Of a DNA stretch of 64,000 bases, positions 48,736 to 58,828 are shown one piece after another. Source of the stretch: Denitratisoma oestradiolicum (GTDB taxonomy: Bacteria > Pseudomonadota > Gammaproteobacteria > Burkholderiales > Rhodocyclaceae); the NCBI RefSeq assembly GCF_902813185.1, contig NZ_LR778301.1, positions 1,860,001 to 1,924,000 on the forward strand, in the 5' to 3' direction. The notes under the pieces were generated by a model. That model worked only from the letters and a program-made list of their open reading frames with translations. It ran no database searches and was not told the DNA's origin. Each line of letters starts with the position of its first letter. Position 1 is the first letter of the stretch. Both the position numbers and the translations under genes were made by a program.

Positions 48736-48923
48736 GGTGATGGCAACGGTATGAAATTGGCAAGATTATCGGTGATTCCCCTCATGCCGTATATCGCCGC
48801 AGGGAATGAGTTCGCCCGACTCAAAGCAGTGGTCGATGCACATTGCCCGGCGCTGAACCTGTTCAGTTACGGAACATCGGCGGGAATCGCCGTCGTCTGT
48901 CATGCCCGACCGCCAACGAATCG

Positions 48924-49580
48924 CTAGTTGCGTTGGCTATTCAGCAGGCCGCTCCAAAGGGGCCACCACCCCGGGGTCGCCTGCGCATAGGCTTGGTAGG
49001 CGTCACCGAAAGCCTCCCGGGCCTGCTGCTCTTCCCGCTTGGACAGTCGGACGTAGATGATTACCAGAATGGGAAACAGCATCAGAGTAATCAAGGTCGG
49101 CCACTGGAATAGAAATCCGATCATGACCAGAATGAAGGCAGCGTACTGAGGATGCCGGACCCACTGGTATGGGCCGCTACAGGCCAGCTTGCCGGCGCGC
49201 TGTGCGCGGTACAGCACCGGCCAGGCGGAGGACAGCAGCCAAAAGCCGCCCAGGATGAAGGCGCTGGAGAGCAGGTGGAACGGTCCGAAATGAGGATTGC
49301 CTTTCCAGCCGAAGATCATCTCCGGTAGATGACCCGCATCATGGGATAGCCAGTTGATGTCGGGGAAACGTTCAGTCAGCCATCCGGACAACAGGTAGAT
49401 CGTCAGCGGGAAGCCGTACATCTCGGTGAAGAGCGCGACGATGAAAGCCGAGAACATGCCAAGCGTTCGCCAGTCCTGTTTCGACTGCGGCTTGAAGAAG
49501 CTGGCGGCGAACAGAATGAAGAAGACCGAGTTGATCAGCACCAGGGACCACAGGCCGTAATCGTAGTTCTCGGGCGTCAT
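48924..49580 (-). CDS. Isoprenylcysteine methyltransferase-like membrane protein
   Basis: A 218-residue protein starting at 49580 as ATGA over the DUF2933 stop. It has about five membrane helices and the C-terminal signature CSGPYQWVRHPQYAAFILVMIG plus KREEQQAREAFGDAYQAYAQ of the ICMT/PEMT-like methyltransferases. Homologues often accompany DUF2933 proteins and copper ATPases on plasmids, where their substrate is unknown. The open frame to 49760 lies over the DUF2933 gene. Confidence 0.8.
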   Translation of the reverse strand: MTPENYDYGLWSLVLINSVFFILFAASFFKPQSKQDWRTLGMFSAFIVALFTEMYGFPLTIYLLSGWLTERFPDINWLSHDAGHLPEMIFGWKGNPHFGPFHLLSSAFILGGFWLLSSAWPVLYRAQRAGKLACSGPYQWVRHPQYAAFILVMIGFLFQWPTLITLMLFPILVIIYVRLSKREEQQAREAFGDAYQAYAQATPGWWPLWSGLLNSQRN

Positions 49581-49837
49581 GGTTTGCGCTCCGTGTCCTT
49601 GTCGTTTCCACCACCATGGTGATCGTGGTTGCCGTGCATGAAGAAGTGCATCAAAGGACAGGCCAGCAGGAGCAAATAGGGCAACGCTCCAAACAGGTGG
49701 GCGCGATGTTCGGTCAGCAGGTAAAACAGCGCGATAGCGGCAAAGACCCACCAACCCCACGCCATCTTGCGGGCATGGCGATGATCGTGATCCGTTGTCT
49801 CCGATGCCGGTTCTTGTCGCGGTTGTTCATTGACCAT
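49577..49837 (-). CDS. DUF2933 small membrane protein
   Basis: An 86-residue protein with a His-rich N-terminus (TDHDHRHARK), two membrane helices (about 26-42 and 50-65) and a His-rich C-terminus (HGNHDHHGGG). This is the DUF2933 pattern. The histidines suggest metal contact near the membrane. Coupled to the methyltransferase by ATGA overlap. Confidence 0.82.
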   Translation of the reverse strand: MVNEQPRQEPASETTDHDHRHARKMAWGWWVFAAIALFYLLTEHRAHLFGALPYLLLLACPLMHFFMHGNHDHHGGGNDKDTERKP

Positions 49838-49855
49838 GATTTCTCCAAGCGTTCA

Positions 49856-50191
49856 TCATCGCCGTGCGGGCGGCCGATTGCAGCAAGCTCCATCACCGCT
49901 GCGGGTGGCGTTCGACAATTCGTTGGTTTCCCCGAACTTCCACCAATCGCGCTGTAGTCGATGCCATCCACCCTTGAGCGTCAGACCCGCGCCAGCGGTT
50001 ACTTTCTCAATTTGGTCCAGGGTTATCCGCCGCAGGTCATACTCGACTGCCAAGTCAATGCCATTCCAACTCGACGAAATGACTCCCTGGAGCCTGGCAA
50101 TCCTAATCCGGGCCTCGTCGACATTGAAAGTCGCCGACGCTGCAGGACGCAACCCATGCCGCTTCAGGATTGGCACGGCTTCAGGGGGCAT
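49856..50191 (-). CDS. Hypothetical HMA-like protein
   Basis: A 111-residue protein. The pattern FNVDEARIRIARLQGVISSSWNGIDLAVEYDLRRITLDQIEKVTAGAGLTL looks like the beta-alpha-beta fold of heavy-metal-associated domains, but the CxxC ligand pair is missing. It lies 17 bp after the PHSHMEEK copy 2 gene and 18 bp before DUF2933. Function unknown. Confidence 0.55.
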   Translation of the reverse strand: MPPEAVPILKRHGLRPAASATFNVDEARIRIARLQGVISSSWNGIDLAVEYDLRRITLDQIEKVTAGAGLTLKGGWHRLQRDWWKFGETNELSNATRSGDGACCNRPPARR

Positions 50192-50208
50192 CCGATTCTC
50201 TCCTCGGC

Positions 50209-50499
50209 TTACTTGCCATCCCGGGGATGAAGATGTTTCGACTTGTCCTTATCGGCTCTCGGCTTGTCGCTTGTCGGTGTATCGGTCTTCTTGTCGGCAT
50301 CCGCACTCGTGGATGCCGGCGCCATCCCACCCTTTTCTTCCATGTGGGAGTGGGGCTTCATTTTTTTCTTGGCGGGCATGGTGGCCTTCTCGCCAGGGGC
50401 GTCGGCAGCAGGCTTGTCGCCATCGGCCGCGAGTGCGCCAGCGGACAGGGAGGCAGAAGTAGCAAGCAGCAGGCCGGCAAAGAGATTGTGCAGTTTCAT
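50209..50499 (-). CDS. Small periplasmic protein with PHSHMEEK and HLHPRDGK motifs (copy 2)
   Basis: A 96-residue protein starting at 50499; signal peptide of about 24 residues, then KKKMKPHSHMEEKGG, a Lys/Asp/Thr-rich linker and the terminal HLHPRDGK. It is a paralogue of the gene at 45882. A CusR-like box lies 91 bp upstream. The longer frame to 50652 runs into the copA end and was rejected. Confidence 0.7.
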   Translation of the reverse strand: MKLHNLFAGLLLATSASLSAGALAADGDKPAADAPGEKATMPAKKKMKPHSHMEEKGGMAPASTSADADKKTDTPTSDKPRADKDKSKHLHPRDGK

Positions 50500-50589
50500 G
50501 ATCAGGTTCCAATAGTCAGTAGAAAGGGATGAATCGGTGAGACAAGGCATAACTTGCGCCCATCTTGCTGTCGCGGAAATGACTGCGCG

Positions 50590-50604
50590 ATTACATTTTT
50601 GTAA
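50590..50604 (-). promoter_or_regulatory. CusR/CopR-like box before PHSHMEEK copy 2
   Basis: Minus strand TTACAAAAATGTAAT, close to the CusR/HprR recognition pattern, 91 bp before the start at 50499 and 20 bp after the copA stop. Confidence 0.6.
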
Positions 50605-50623
50605 GCATGTCGGATGTAGCCCT

Positions 50624-52954
50624 TTAAGAGACTTGGCGCAGACGCAAGGCATTGCCTACGACGCTGACAGACGACAGGCTCATGGCCGCCGCCGCAATGA
50701 TCGGCGATAGCACCAGCCCGAAGACCGGGTACAGGATGCCGGCGGCGATGGGTACGCCGAGGGCGTTATAGAGGAAAGCGAACATCAGGTTCTGCCGCAT
50801 ATTCGCCACAGTGGCCATCGACAACTCGCGTGCCCGGGCGATGCCCCGCAAATCGCCCTTGACCAGGGTGACCTGCGCGCTGTTCATGGCGACATCCGTT
50901 CCCGTCCCCATGGCGATGCCGACATCGGCCTTGGCCAGGGCCGGGGCATCGTTGATGCCATCCCCCGCCATTGCTACAACCCGTCCTTCCCGCTGCAGGC
51001 ACTCGACCAGTGCCAGTTTGTCCGCCGGCTTGACTTCACCATGCACCTCGTCGATGCCCAGTCGCTTGCCGACTGCCAGTGCGGTGGTGACACCATCGCC
51101 GGTAGCCATGATGACCCGCATGCCAGCCTGGCGCAAAGCAGCCAGGGCGTCGGGGGTACTCTGCTTGACCGGATCGGAGACGGCCAGCAATCCCCGCAGC
51201 CGGCCATCGGCCGCCAAGTACATGACGCTGGCACCTTCCTGGCGCAGGGCTTCGGCAGCGATTCCAAGTTCCGCGACATCGATGCCTTCCTGAGTCATCA
51301 GCACTGTATTGCCGAGCACTACGCGCCGTCCAGCGACGATACCGCGCACGCCGATGCCGCTCGACGATTCGAACTGGTCGGCTTTGTCCAGCAGCAGTCC
51401 CTTCGCCCGCGCCGCCTGCACGATGGCGTCGGCCAAGGGGTGCTCGCTGCCTTGGTCGAGACTGGCGGCCAGGCGCAGGATTTCCTCCTCCTGCCCAGCC
51501 TGAACGGCCACGGCTCGCTCAAAACTGGGTTTCCCTTCCGTCAGGGTGCCCGTCTTGTCGACGATCAACGTATCCACTTCGCGCAAGCGCTCGATGGCCG
51601 CCGCGTCGCGGAACAGGATGCCTTGGGTGGCCGCCTTGCCGGTCGCCACCATGATCGACATCGGCGTGGCCAGGCCCAGGGCGCAGGGACAGGCGATGAT
51701 CAGCACCGAGACACTGTTGATCAGCCCGAAGACCCAACCCCGCTCCCCGCCGAACAAACCCCAGGCGAAGAAACTCAACAGGGCGATCAACACGACGCCA
51801 ACCACGAAATAACCCGCGACCACGTCAGCCAACCGCTGCATGGGAGCCTTCGAGCGCTGGGCCTGAGCCACCATCTGGATGATCTGAGCCAGCACGGTTT
51901 GGGAGCCGACTTTTTCGGAGCGGATCACCAAGCTGCCCGAGGTGTTGAGCGTCGCGCCAATAACCTTGTCGCCCGTGCGCTTGGTCACTGGTAGCGGTTC
52001 GCCGGTCAGCATTGACTCATCGACCGCGCTACCACCCTCGGTGACTTCGCCATCCACCGGCACTTTCTCGCCGGGCCGGACCCTCAACAGATCGCCGACA
52101 TGGACATGATTCAGGGGCACGTCTTCCTCGCTGCCGTCCGCCCTGATCCGGCGCGCCGTCTTCGGCGCCAGGCCCAACAGGGACTTGATCGCCGCCGAGG
52201 TCTGGGAGCGGGCTCGCAGCTCCAGCATCTGCCCGAGCAGCGTGAGGGAAATGATGACGGCGGCGGCCTCGTAATAGACGCCAATGCGGCCGTGAGCCTG
52301 GAACGAGTCCGGAAACAGGCCAGGGGCAAAGGTGGCAACCACGCTGTAGGCGAAGGCAGCCCCGGTGCCGAGGCCGATCAAGGTCCACATGTTGGGGCTG
52401 CGCAAGACGACGGATTGCCAGCCGCGCACGAAAAATGGCCAGCCAGCCCAGAGTACGATCGGCGTGCTGAGCAGCAGTTCCAGCCAGGTTCGCTGGGCCG
52501 GCGATACCGACGTTAACTGGTGTCCCAGCATCGCCAGTGCAACGACGAAGACCGTCAGCGGCAGGCTGTACCAGAAGCGACGACGAAAATCCCGGTATTC
52601 GGCGTTTTCCTCGTCATCTTCCAGCAATGGCAAAACCGGTTCCAGCGCCATGCCGCATTTGGGACAGGTGCCAGGCCCGGGTTGGCGCACTTCCGGATGC
52701 ATCGGACAGACGTACTCGGCGCCGGCCACTGGAGCCGGTGCCGGCGACGGAGCCAGATAGCGAGCGGGCTCGGCATCGAACTTGATTTTGCACTTGGCGC
52801 TGCAAAACCGGTAGTGCATCCCCTGGTAGTGGGATGCATGAGGAGACTCGGGCTTGACCGTCATGCCGCAAACCGGATCGATCTGCGAATCCGGGGACGT
52901 TTCCGGTGATGGCACCTCTTGTGCGTGGTGATGCTCAGAAATCTCGTGTGCCAT
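50624..52954 (-). CDS. copA: Copper-translocating P-type ATPase
   Basis: A 776-residue P1B ATPase. The N-terminus has a His cluster, a YHS domain (DPVCGMTV and HYRFCSAKC) and a YVCPMHPE ... CPKCGM metal-binding region instead of HMA repeats. Membrane motif [22 protein letters not shown], the [10 protein letters not shown] histidine-proline loop and [10 protein letters not shown] are intact. It exports Cu(I) from the cytoplasm to the periplasm, where CusCBA and CusF can take over. It follows the cytochrome gene by 8 bp. Confidence 0.93.
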   Translation of the reverse strand: MAHEISEHHHAQEVPSPETSPDSQIDPVCGMTVKPESPHASHYQGMHYRFCSAKCKIKFDAEPARYLAPSPAPAPVAGAEYVCPMHPEVRQPGPGTCPKCGMALEPVLPLLEDDEENAEYRDFRRRFWYSLPLTVFVVALAMLGHQLTSVSPAQRTWLELLLSTPIVLWAGWPFFVRGWQSVVLRSPNMWTLIGLGTGAAFAYSVVATFAPGLFPDSFQAHGRIGVYYEAAAVIISLTLLGQMLELRARSQTSAAIKSLLGLAPKTARRIRADGSEEDVPLNHVHVGDLLRVRPGEKVPVDGEVTEGGSAVDESMLTGEPLPVTKRTGDKVIGATLNTSGSLVIRSEKVGSQTVLAQIIQMVAQAQRSKAPMQRLADVVAGYFVVGVVLIALLSFFAWGLFGGERGWVFGLINSVSVLIIACPCALGLATPMSIMVATGKAATQGILFRDAAAIERLREVDTLIVDKTGTLTEGKPSFERAVAVQAGQEEEILRLAASLDQGSEHPLADAIVQAARAKGLLLDKADQFESSSGIGVRGIVAGRRVVLGNTVLMTQEGIDVAELGIAAEALRQEGASVMYLAADGRLRGLLAVSDPVKQSTPDALAALRQAGMRVIMATGDGVTTALAVGKRLGIDEVHGEVKPADKLALVECLQREGRVVAMAGDGINDAPALAKADVGIAMGTGTDVAMNSAQVTLVKGDLRGIARARELSMATVANMRQNLMFAFLYNALGVPIAAGILYPVFGLVLSPIIAAAAMSLSSVSVVGNALRLRQVS

Positions 52955-52962
52955 GAATACTC

Positions 52963-53391
52963 CTATTGGATTCCGACCTTCTTCTGTGCGGCGCGGACAT
53001 AAGCCGTAATGTGTGCCACATCATCCGGTGTCACCTGCGGCACGGGTGCCATGTCACCAAACTGCCAGTGATGGGCACGCACGCCATTCTTGGCGGCAAG
53101 CTGAAATGCAATGTCGGCGTGGTGCGACGGCTCATAGATGCGGTGCAGGAGCGGTGGCCCCTTGTCTGAACCATTCAGCGCGATGCCATGGCACGAGGCG
53201 CAATTTTTCGCATACAGGGCTTTCCCGACAGCGGAATTGGGTATCAGGCCAGGGCTGGGTTTGGGTATCTGCCAGCCTTGGGCATATGCTGTGATGCCCG
53301 CCACAACGAGCACCCCTGCCACGAGCTTTTGGCGAACGGTTTTGCGCATATGGGATGCGGAAGGACGCGCCCGATTGATCGCCAGTGGCAT
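52963..53391 (-). CDS. Mono-heme cytochrome c
   Basis: A 142-residue protein with an N-terminal anchor or signal helix (about 22-38) and a heme site CASCHG near residue 67 with a later methionine (GDMAPVPQ) as probable sixth ligand. The ATG at 53349 would shorten it to 128 residues; neither start has a good ribosome site. Similar cytochromes occur with copper oxidases and pumps. It could take electrons from periplasmic Cu(I) oxidation, which is inference. Confidence 0.82.
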   Translation of the reverse strand: MPLAINRARPSASHMRKTVRQKLVAGVLVVAGITAYAQGWQIPKPSPGLIPNSAVGKALYAKNCASCHGIALNGSDKGPPLLHRIYEPSHHADIAFQLAAKNGVRAHHWQFGDMAPVPQVTPDDVAHITAYVRAAQKKVGIQ

Positions 53392-53397
53392 AACAAA

Positions 53398-53520
53398 TCA
53401 GTGGGAGTGGCCGGAACTTGTCCCACCGCCCGATCCGCTCCCGTAATAACCGCTACCGGCACAGCCGCCAAGCAATGCCGCAACTACAACAGCTATCGCT
53501 GCTAGAACTTTTCTTGACAT
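53398..53520 (-). CDS. 40-residue small lipoprotein
   Basis: ATG at 53520 with AAGGGAG upstream. Signal with LLGGC (cysteine near residue 20), then a Gly/Ser/Tyr-rich tail ending HSH. It is a typical small lipoprotein; function unknown. It lies between the cytochrome gene and another lipoprotein gene. Confidence 0.6.
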   Translation of the reverse strand: MSRKVLAAIAVVVAALLGGCAGSGYYGSGSGGGTSSGHSH

Positions 53521-53558
53521 CACAATCTCCCTTGCGTTGAAAAAGAGTTTCAACCATC

Positions 53559-53978
53559 TCAATCGAAATGAACTTGATATTCCACCCCCGCCTTGTCCTG
53601 GCAAGCGCCTTGCGGCGTCTTGCCGGCGCCCCAGGCCAACTGGCAGGTCAGTTCGGCGCCGTCCGCCGACTTCGGAACCGGCTCGGCTGAATACGTCTCG
53701 TGGCTCCTGTCGAGTCCTGCGAAAATACGATCCCAGTGCTTGGGATTAGTGTTCCTGTAGCGACGTTGCAGCTCAGCCAGATTGGTGTGGCGGTGAATTT
53801 TGAAGCCCTCTGCGATATAACACCGATCGCCGATTGTCAGGGTAAGGCGGCGGGGATTCTCGTGGATGAACTCACCGCGGACCAATGCCGGCGAAGAGTC
53901 GGCCCGCAACTGGTGCAAATGAGGAGCACAGCCGGCGATAACGGCGGCACCGGCAACAATCAAACCTGTCTTGAACAT
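53559..53978 (-). CDS. Hypothetical lipoprotein downstream of cusA
   Basis: A 139-residue protein with a lipobox (IAGCAPHLH, cysteine at 17) and three later cysteines that could form disulfides. It begins 20 bp after cusA, so it is part of the cus operon. No family recognised. Confidence 0.65.
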   Translation of the reverse strand: MFKTGLIVAGAAVIAGCAPHLHQLRADSSPALVRGEFIHENPRRLTLTIGDRCYIAEGFKIHRHTNLAELQRRYRNTNPKHWDRIFAGLDRSHETYSAEPVPKSADGAELTCQLAWGAGKTPQGACQDKAGVEYQVHFD

Positions 53979-53998
53979 GATGTCTCCTTCATGATTTC

Positions 53999-56900
53999 TT
54001 ATCGATCAGCTCCGACAATTGGTACCCCTTCGCTTCCGCGCTTCAAGCGCCATTCCTTGACCAGCGCATAGATCGCCGGAATCACCGCCAGCGTCAGTAC
54101 CGTCGACGAAATCATGCCGCCGACCATCGGTGCGGCGATGCGGCTCATGACTTCCGAGCCGGTTCCGGTGCCCCACATGATGGGCAACAGGCCGGCCATG
54201 ATCGCCACGACGGTCATCATCTTCGGTCGAACGCGCTCGACGGCGCCCTCCATCACGGCTGCATACAGGTCTTCAGCGCCCGGTTGCCGTCCCGCCAGCG
54301 CTGACTTTTTCTTCACCGCTTCCCATGCATGATCGAGGTAGATCAGCATGACGACCCCCGTCTCAGCTGCCACTCCGGCCAGCGCGATGAAGCCGACCGC
54401 CACCGCCACCGACAGGTTGTAGTTGAGCAGCCACATCAACCAGACTCCGCCGACCAGCGCGAAGGGCACCGAAAGCATGACGATGAAGGTCTCGGTCAGG
54501 CGCTTGAAATTGAGGTAGAGCAGCAGGAAGATCGACAACAGAGTCACCGGGATCACGACCTTCATTTTTTCAATGGCCCGCTCCATGTACTCGAACTGGC
54601 CGCTCCACGTGACGTAATAGCCGGGCGGGAACTTGACGTTTTCCGCCACGGCCTTCTTTGCGTCGGCGACATAGCCGCCGATGTCCCGGTCGCGGATGTC
54701 GACGTAGATGTAAGCTGAAAGTAGCGCATTCTCGGTACGAATCGACGGCGCCCCCTTGGCCACCTCCACTTTCGCCAGCTGCCCCAAGGGGATCATTGCC
54801 CCCGCCATTGTCGGCACCAGTACCTCGCGGGCGATCTGCTCCGGATCGGAGCGCAGTTCGCGCGGATACCGAACGGTGACGCCGAACCGCTCCCGTCCCT
54901 CGACCGTGGTGGTCACCATTTCACCGCCCAGGGCGGTACCGATCACATCCTGCAAGTCGCCAATCGCCAGACCATAGCGCGCCAGCTGCTCGCGGTCCGG
55001 TTTGATGTTGATATAGAAGCCCCCGGTAATGCGCTCGGCAAAGGCGCTGGTGGTGCCGGGAACGGCTTTCACGGCAGCTTCGATCTGCTTGGCCAGCTTC
55101 TCCATTTCACCGAGGTCCTTGCCGAAAACCTTGATGCCGATCGGGGTGCGAATACCGGTGGAGAGCATGTCGATGCGCGCCTTGATCGGCATGGTCCAGG
55201 CGTTGGCCACGCCGGGGAATTGCAGGGCCTTGTCGAGTTCGGCAATCAGTTTGTCGGTGGTCATGCCGGGGCGCCATTCGGATTCCGGCTTGAGGTTGAT
55301 CACCGTCTCGAACATTTCGGTTGGTGCCGGGTCGGTCGCCGTGTTGGCGCGACCGGCCTTGCCGTAGACCGAGCTCACCTCGGGAAAGCTCTTGATGATC
55401 TTGTTCTGCGTCTGCATGAGCTCCGCTGCCTTGGTGATCGACATGCCCGGCAGGGACGCTGGCATGTAGAGCAGGGTTCCCTCATTCAGCGTCGGCATGA
55501 ACTCGGAACCGAGCTTTGCGGCCGGATAGATCGAGACGCCAAGGGCGAGCAGCGCCAGCGCGATGGTCATCTTCTTCCAGCGCATCACCCCGGCAATGAT
55601 CGGTCGATAGACCCATATCAGGAAGCGGTTCACCGGGTTCTTCGCTTCCGGCATGATCTTGCCGCGAATGAACAGCATCATCAGCACCGGCACCAGGGTG
55701 ATCGACAGCAGGGCGGCGCCGGCCATGGAGAAGGTCTTGGTGTAGGCCAACGGCGAGAACAATCGCCCCTCCTGCCCTTCAAGGCTGAAGACCGGCAGGA
55801 AGGAAACGGTGATGATGAGCAGCGAGAAAAACAGTGCAGGTCCGACCTCCTTACATGCTGCGAGCATCGCATCGGCGCGATCGCTGGTCGAATGTCCTTC
55901 GGGCAAACGCTCCAGATGCTTGTGTGCGTTTTCGATCATGACGATGGCGGCGTCAATCATGGCGCCAATGGCGATGGCGATACCGCCCAGGCTCATCAGG
56001 TTGGAGTTCATGCCCAGCGAGCGCATGGCGATGAAGGCGATCAGCACGCCGACCGGCAGCATCAGGATGGCGACCAGGGCGCTGCGCACATGCAGCAGGA
56101 AGACGATGCAGACCAAAGCGACGATGATCGACTCCTCAAGCAGCGTTCGCTTGAGGGTGTCGATGGCGCGGTGGATCAGCTCCGAGCGGTCGTAGACGGT
56201 CTGCACCGTCACCCCCTCGGGCAGGCCTGGACCGATTTCGGCGATCTTGGCTTTCAGGTTATGGATGACTTCCAGCGCATTCTGACCATAGCGGGCCATG
56301 GCGATGCCAGACACCACTTCACCCTCGCCATTGAGTTCGGTCAGGCCGCGCCGCTCGTCCGGCGCCAGTTCGACGCGGGCGATGTCACGGATCAGCACTG
56401 GCGTGCCCTTGTCGCTCTTGACGACCAGCATCTCGATATCGCCACGGCCTGTGAGATAGCCCTCGCCGCGCACCATGTATTCGGTCTCGGCCATCTCCAC
56501 AACCCGGCCACCGACGTCGCGATTGGAGTCGCGGATCACCTGAGCGACCTTCATTAGCGGGATGCCGTAAGCGCGCAACTTCACAGGATCGACCGTGACC
56601 TGATAGGTCTGGACGAAACCACCTATCGAGGCGACTTCGGCAACGCCGTGCGCCTTAGTCAGTTGGTAGCGCACATACCAGTCCTGAATGGTACGTAACT
56701 CGGCCAGCGTCTTGTCCTTGGCCAGCAGCGCGTACTGATAGACCCAGCCAACCCCGGTGGCATCCGGCCCGAGCGACGGCGTGACGCCCTTGGGCATGCG
56801 GCTTGACGCAAAATTAAGATATTCGAGCACACGCGAGCGTGCCCAGTAGATATCGGTACCGTCCTCGAAAATGATGTAGACGAAGGACGCACCGAAGAAG

Positions 56901-57157
56901 GAGAAGCCTCGCACCACCTTGGATTTCGGCACCGACAGCATGGCGGTGGTCAAGGGATAGGTCACCTGATCCTCGACCACCTTCGGCGCCTGGCCGGGGT
57001 ACTCGGTATAGACGATGACCTGCACGTCGGAAAGATCCGGCAGCGCGTCAATCGGCGTCCGCAGCACGGCGAAAACGCCCCAGAGGATGATGAACAGCGT
57101 GGCGAGAAGAACCAGGAAGCGGTTCCGGCCCGACCAGTCGATGATATTGGCTAGCAT
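53999..57157 (-). CDS. cusA: CusA-type heavy-metal RND efflux pump
   Basis: A 1,052-residue inner-membrane pump with the HME-RND plan: two sets of membrane helices and large periplasmic loops. DLSDVQVIVYTEYPGQAP near residue 40 and GAMIDAAIVMIENAHKHLE (proton-relay region) near residue 405 are characteristic; methionine-containing SLPGMSITKAAELM fits a Cu/Ag pump. It works with CusB and CusC to expel periplasmic Cu(I). It starts 24 bp after cusB. Full length with no damage seen. Confidence 0.94.
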   Translation of the reverse strand: MLANIIDWSGRNRFLVLLATLFIILWGVFAVLRTPIDALPDLSDVQVIVYTEYPGQAPKVVEDQVTYPLTTAMLSVPKSKVVRGFSFFGASFVYIIFEDGTDIYWARSRVLEYLNFASSRMPKGVTPSLGPDATGVGWVYQYALLAKDKTLAELRTIQDWYVRYQLTKAHGVAEVASIGGFVQTYQVTVDPVKLRAYGIPLMKVAQVIRDSNRDVGGRVVEMAETEYMVRGEGYLTGRGDIEMLVVKSDKGTPVLIRDIARVELAPDERRGLTELNGEGEVVSGIAMARYGQNALEVIHNLKAKIAEIGPGLPEGVTVQTVYDRSELIHRAIDTLKRTLLEESIIVALVCIVFLLHVRSALVAILMLPVGVLIAFIAMRSLGMNSNLMSLGGIAIAIGAMIDAAIVMIENAHKHLERLPEGHSTSDRADAMLAACKEVGPALFFSLLIITVSFLPVFSLEGQEGRLFSPLAYTKTFSMAGAALLSITLVPVLMMLFIRGKIMPEAKNPVNRFLIWVYRPIIAGVMRWKKMTIALALLALGVSIYPAAKLGSEFMPTLNEGTLLYMPASLPGMSITKAAELMQTQNKIIKSFPEVSSVYGKAGRANTATDPAPTEMFETVINLKPESEWRPGMTTDKLIAELDKALQFPGVANAWTMPIKARIDMLSTGIRTPIGIKVFGKDLGEMEKLAKQIEAAVKAVPGTTSAFAERITGGFYINIKPDREQLARYGLAIGDLQDVIGTALGGEMVTTTVEGRERFGVTVRYPRELRSDPEQIAREVLVPTMAGAMIPLGQLAKVEVAKGAPSIRTENALLSAYIYVDIRDRDIGGYVADAKKAVAENVKFPPGYYVTWSGQFEYMERAIEKMKVVIPVTLLSIFLLLYLNFKRLTETFIVMLSVPFALVGGVWLMWLLNYNLSVAVAVGFIALAGVAAETGVVMLIYLDHAWEAVKKKSALAGRQPGAEDLYAAVMEGAVERVRPKMMTVVAIMAGLLPIMWGTGTGSEVMSRIAAPMVGGMISSTVLTLAVIPAIYALVKEWRLKRGSEGVPIVGADR

Positions 57158-57181
57158 AGCGTTTTCCGTTTCCGTGGCGGA

Positions 57182-58828
57182 TCAGTGACCGGCATGGGCC
57201 GCCGGACGCGCCGCGCCGGTTCCCGCCAGTTTGACGATGACCCACTCGCCGGGCTTGCGTTCGATGAAGGTGAATTCGATGCTTGCCCCCGGCTTGAGAT
57301 TACCGATCAGGCCGGAATTGGCCAGCGTGAAGTCCATCGTCATGCCGGGCCATTTGAGTGTGGCAACCGGGCCATGGGTAATGGTGACGGTCCCGGCCTT
57401 GAGATCAATGGCGTCGAGTTTCCCCTCGGTGCGATGATCGGCGCTGGCTGATTTGGCGCCCTCGCGACGCTCAGAACCGACAGCGGCGGCCGGTGCTGCT
57501 GGTGCTGCTTGTCCCGGCGCCGCAGCCCCGCCGCCGTGGGAAGCATGACCAAAGCCACCAACCGCCGCCTTGAGGTTGCTTTCGGCATCGATCAGGAAAT
57601 TGGCTGCCACCACCACCGGCTCGCCGTCCTTGACTCCATCGATGACCTCCACATAGGTATCGCTGCGGGTACCAAGCTTGACCTCGCGCGGTTCAAACCG
57701 ACCTTCTCCGGCCTGGATCAGGACGATGCGGCGGGTCCCGCTATCGATGACAGCTGAGGTGGGTATCGTCACCACTGAGCCCTTGGCAGCCACTGGCAAT
57801 TCGACCTGAGCGAACATACCCGGCTTGAGAAGTTGGCCGACATTGGCTACCTCGACACGAACTGGGACAGTACGCGTCTCGGCATTCAGCGTCGGATAGA
57901 CGTAGGTAATGGCCCCCGTGAAGGCTTTGTCCGGATAGGCGTTGATGCGCACCGTCGCCTTGGCGCCAGACTTGACCAGGCCGATATCCTGCTCGAACAC
58001 GTCGGCCACCACCCAGACGGCCGAGAGGTCGGCAACCTGGTAGAGCGCCTCGCCTGGCATGAAACGCATACCTTGCAGCGCCTTCTTCTCCGTAACGACG
58101 CCGGCGACCGGCGAGCGAAAAGTCAGCGTGCGTTTGGTCTCACCGGACTTGGCCAGCGCCTTGAGCTGTTCTTCGGAGATGTCCCAGTTTTTCAGGCGCA
58201 TCAGGCTGGACTCGGCTAACTGGCGCATGCCGCGCTGCGCCTCGCCTCCAGCTTCCTTCAGCGAATCGATGCCTTGCGCGGCAATCGCGTATTCGCGCTG
58301 GGCGGACACCAGTTCCGGACTGTAGACTTCGAACAGAGGCTGGCCTTTGCCGACCGGCTGTCCAGTGACGTTTACATGCAGACGCTCGACGTAGCCTTCG
58401 AACTTGGGCGTGATGGCGTAGATGCGCCGCTCGTCCGGCTCGATGCGGCCGGCGGCGCGGACGACGCGGTCGAGGACGCGCAGTTTTGCGGTTTCGCTCC
58501 TGACGCCGAGCTTCTGCACCTTGTCGGTGCTGATCTTGATCTGGTTGGCGGCGGCAGGTTCATTGTCCGGTTCGCCTTCATAGACCGGGACATAATCCAT
58601 CCCCATGGGGTCCTTCTTGGGTGTCGGCGAGGTATCGAGCAGTCCCATTGGATTGCGGTAGTAGAGCAGCTTGCGTGCCTTGCTTTCGCCGGTAGGTGCC
58701 GCCGCCGATTGCGCCGACGTAGCCGCCGCACCGTGGTCGCCGCCCTTGCGCGTACCCATCCAATAGCCCCCCCCCGCCGCCACGACCGCCACGACCGCCG
58801 CCAGCACCACTCCCGATCCCTGCCTCAT
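57182..58828 (-). CDS. cusB: CusB membrane-fusion protein with fused CusF-like domain
   Basis: A 548-residue protein starting at 58828, ATGA-coupled to cusC. Its N-terminal membrane anchor is followed by a heavy-metal binding stretch (YYRNPMGLLDTSPTPKKDPMGMDYVP), then hairpin, lipoyl and beta-barrel domains. After a His/Gly/Ala linker near residue 435, the last 90 residues form a CusF-like domain with LKWPGMTMDF, the Trp and Met ligands of CusF. Fusion may pass copper straight to the pump. The open frame to 59209 only mirrors cusC. Confidence 0.92.
   Translation of the reverse strand: MRQGSGVVLAAVVAVVAAGGGYWMGTRKGGDHGAAATSAQSAAAPTGESKARKLLYYRNPMGLLDTSPTPKKDPMGMDYVPVYEGEPDNEPAAANQIKISTDKVQKLGVRSETAKLRVLDRVVRAAGRIEPDERRIYAITPKFEGYVERLHVNVTGQPVGKGQPLFEVYSPELVSAQREYAIAAQGIDSLKEAGGEAQRGMRQLAESSLMRLKNWDISEEQLKALAKSGETKRTLTFRSPVAGVVTEKKALQGMRFMPGEALYQVADLSAVWVVADVFEQDIGLVKSGAKATVRINAYPDKAFTGAITYVYPTLNAETRTVPVRVEVANVGQLLKPGMFAQVELPVAAKGSVVTIPTSAVIDSGTRRIVLIQAGEGRFEPREVKLGTRSDTYVEVIDGVKDGEPVVVAANFLIDAESNLKAAVGGFGHASHGGGAAAPGQAAPAAPAAAVGSERREGAKSASADHRTEGKLDAIDLKAGTVTITHGPVATLKWPGMTMDFTLANSGLIGNLKPGASIEFTFIERKPGEWVIVKLAGTGAARPAAHAGH

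Noticed and set aside
47530..48927. 465-codon open frame on the plus strand
   Set aside because: It mirrors the HhH/PD-(D/E)XK-like gene on the other strand, whose motifs and codon pattern are convincing.
55220..56557. 445-codon open frame on the plus strand
   Set aside because: It lies opposite cusA and is a typical GC-rich shadow frame, with His/Gln/Asp-rich translation.
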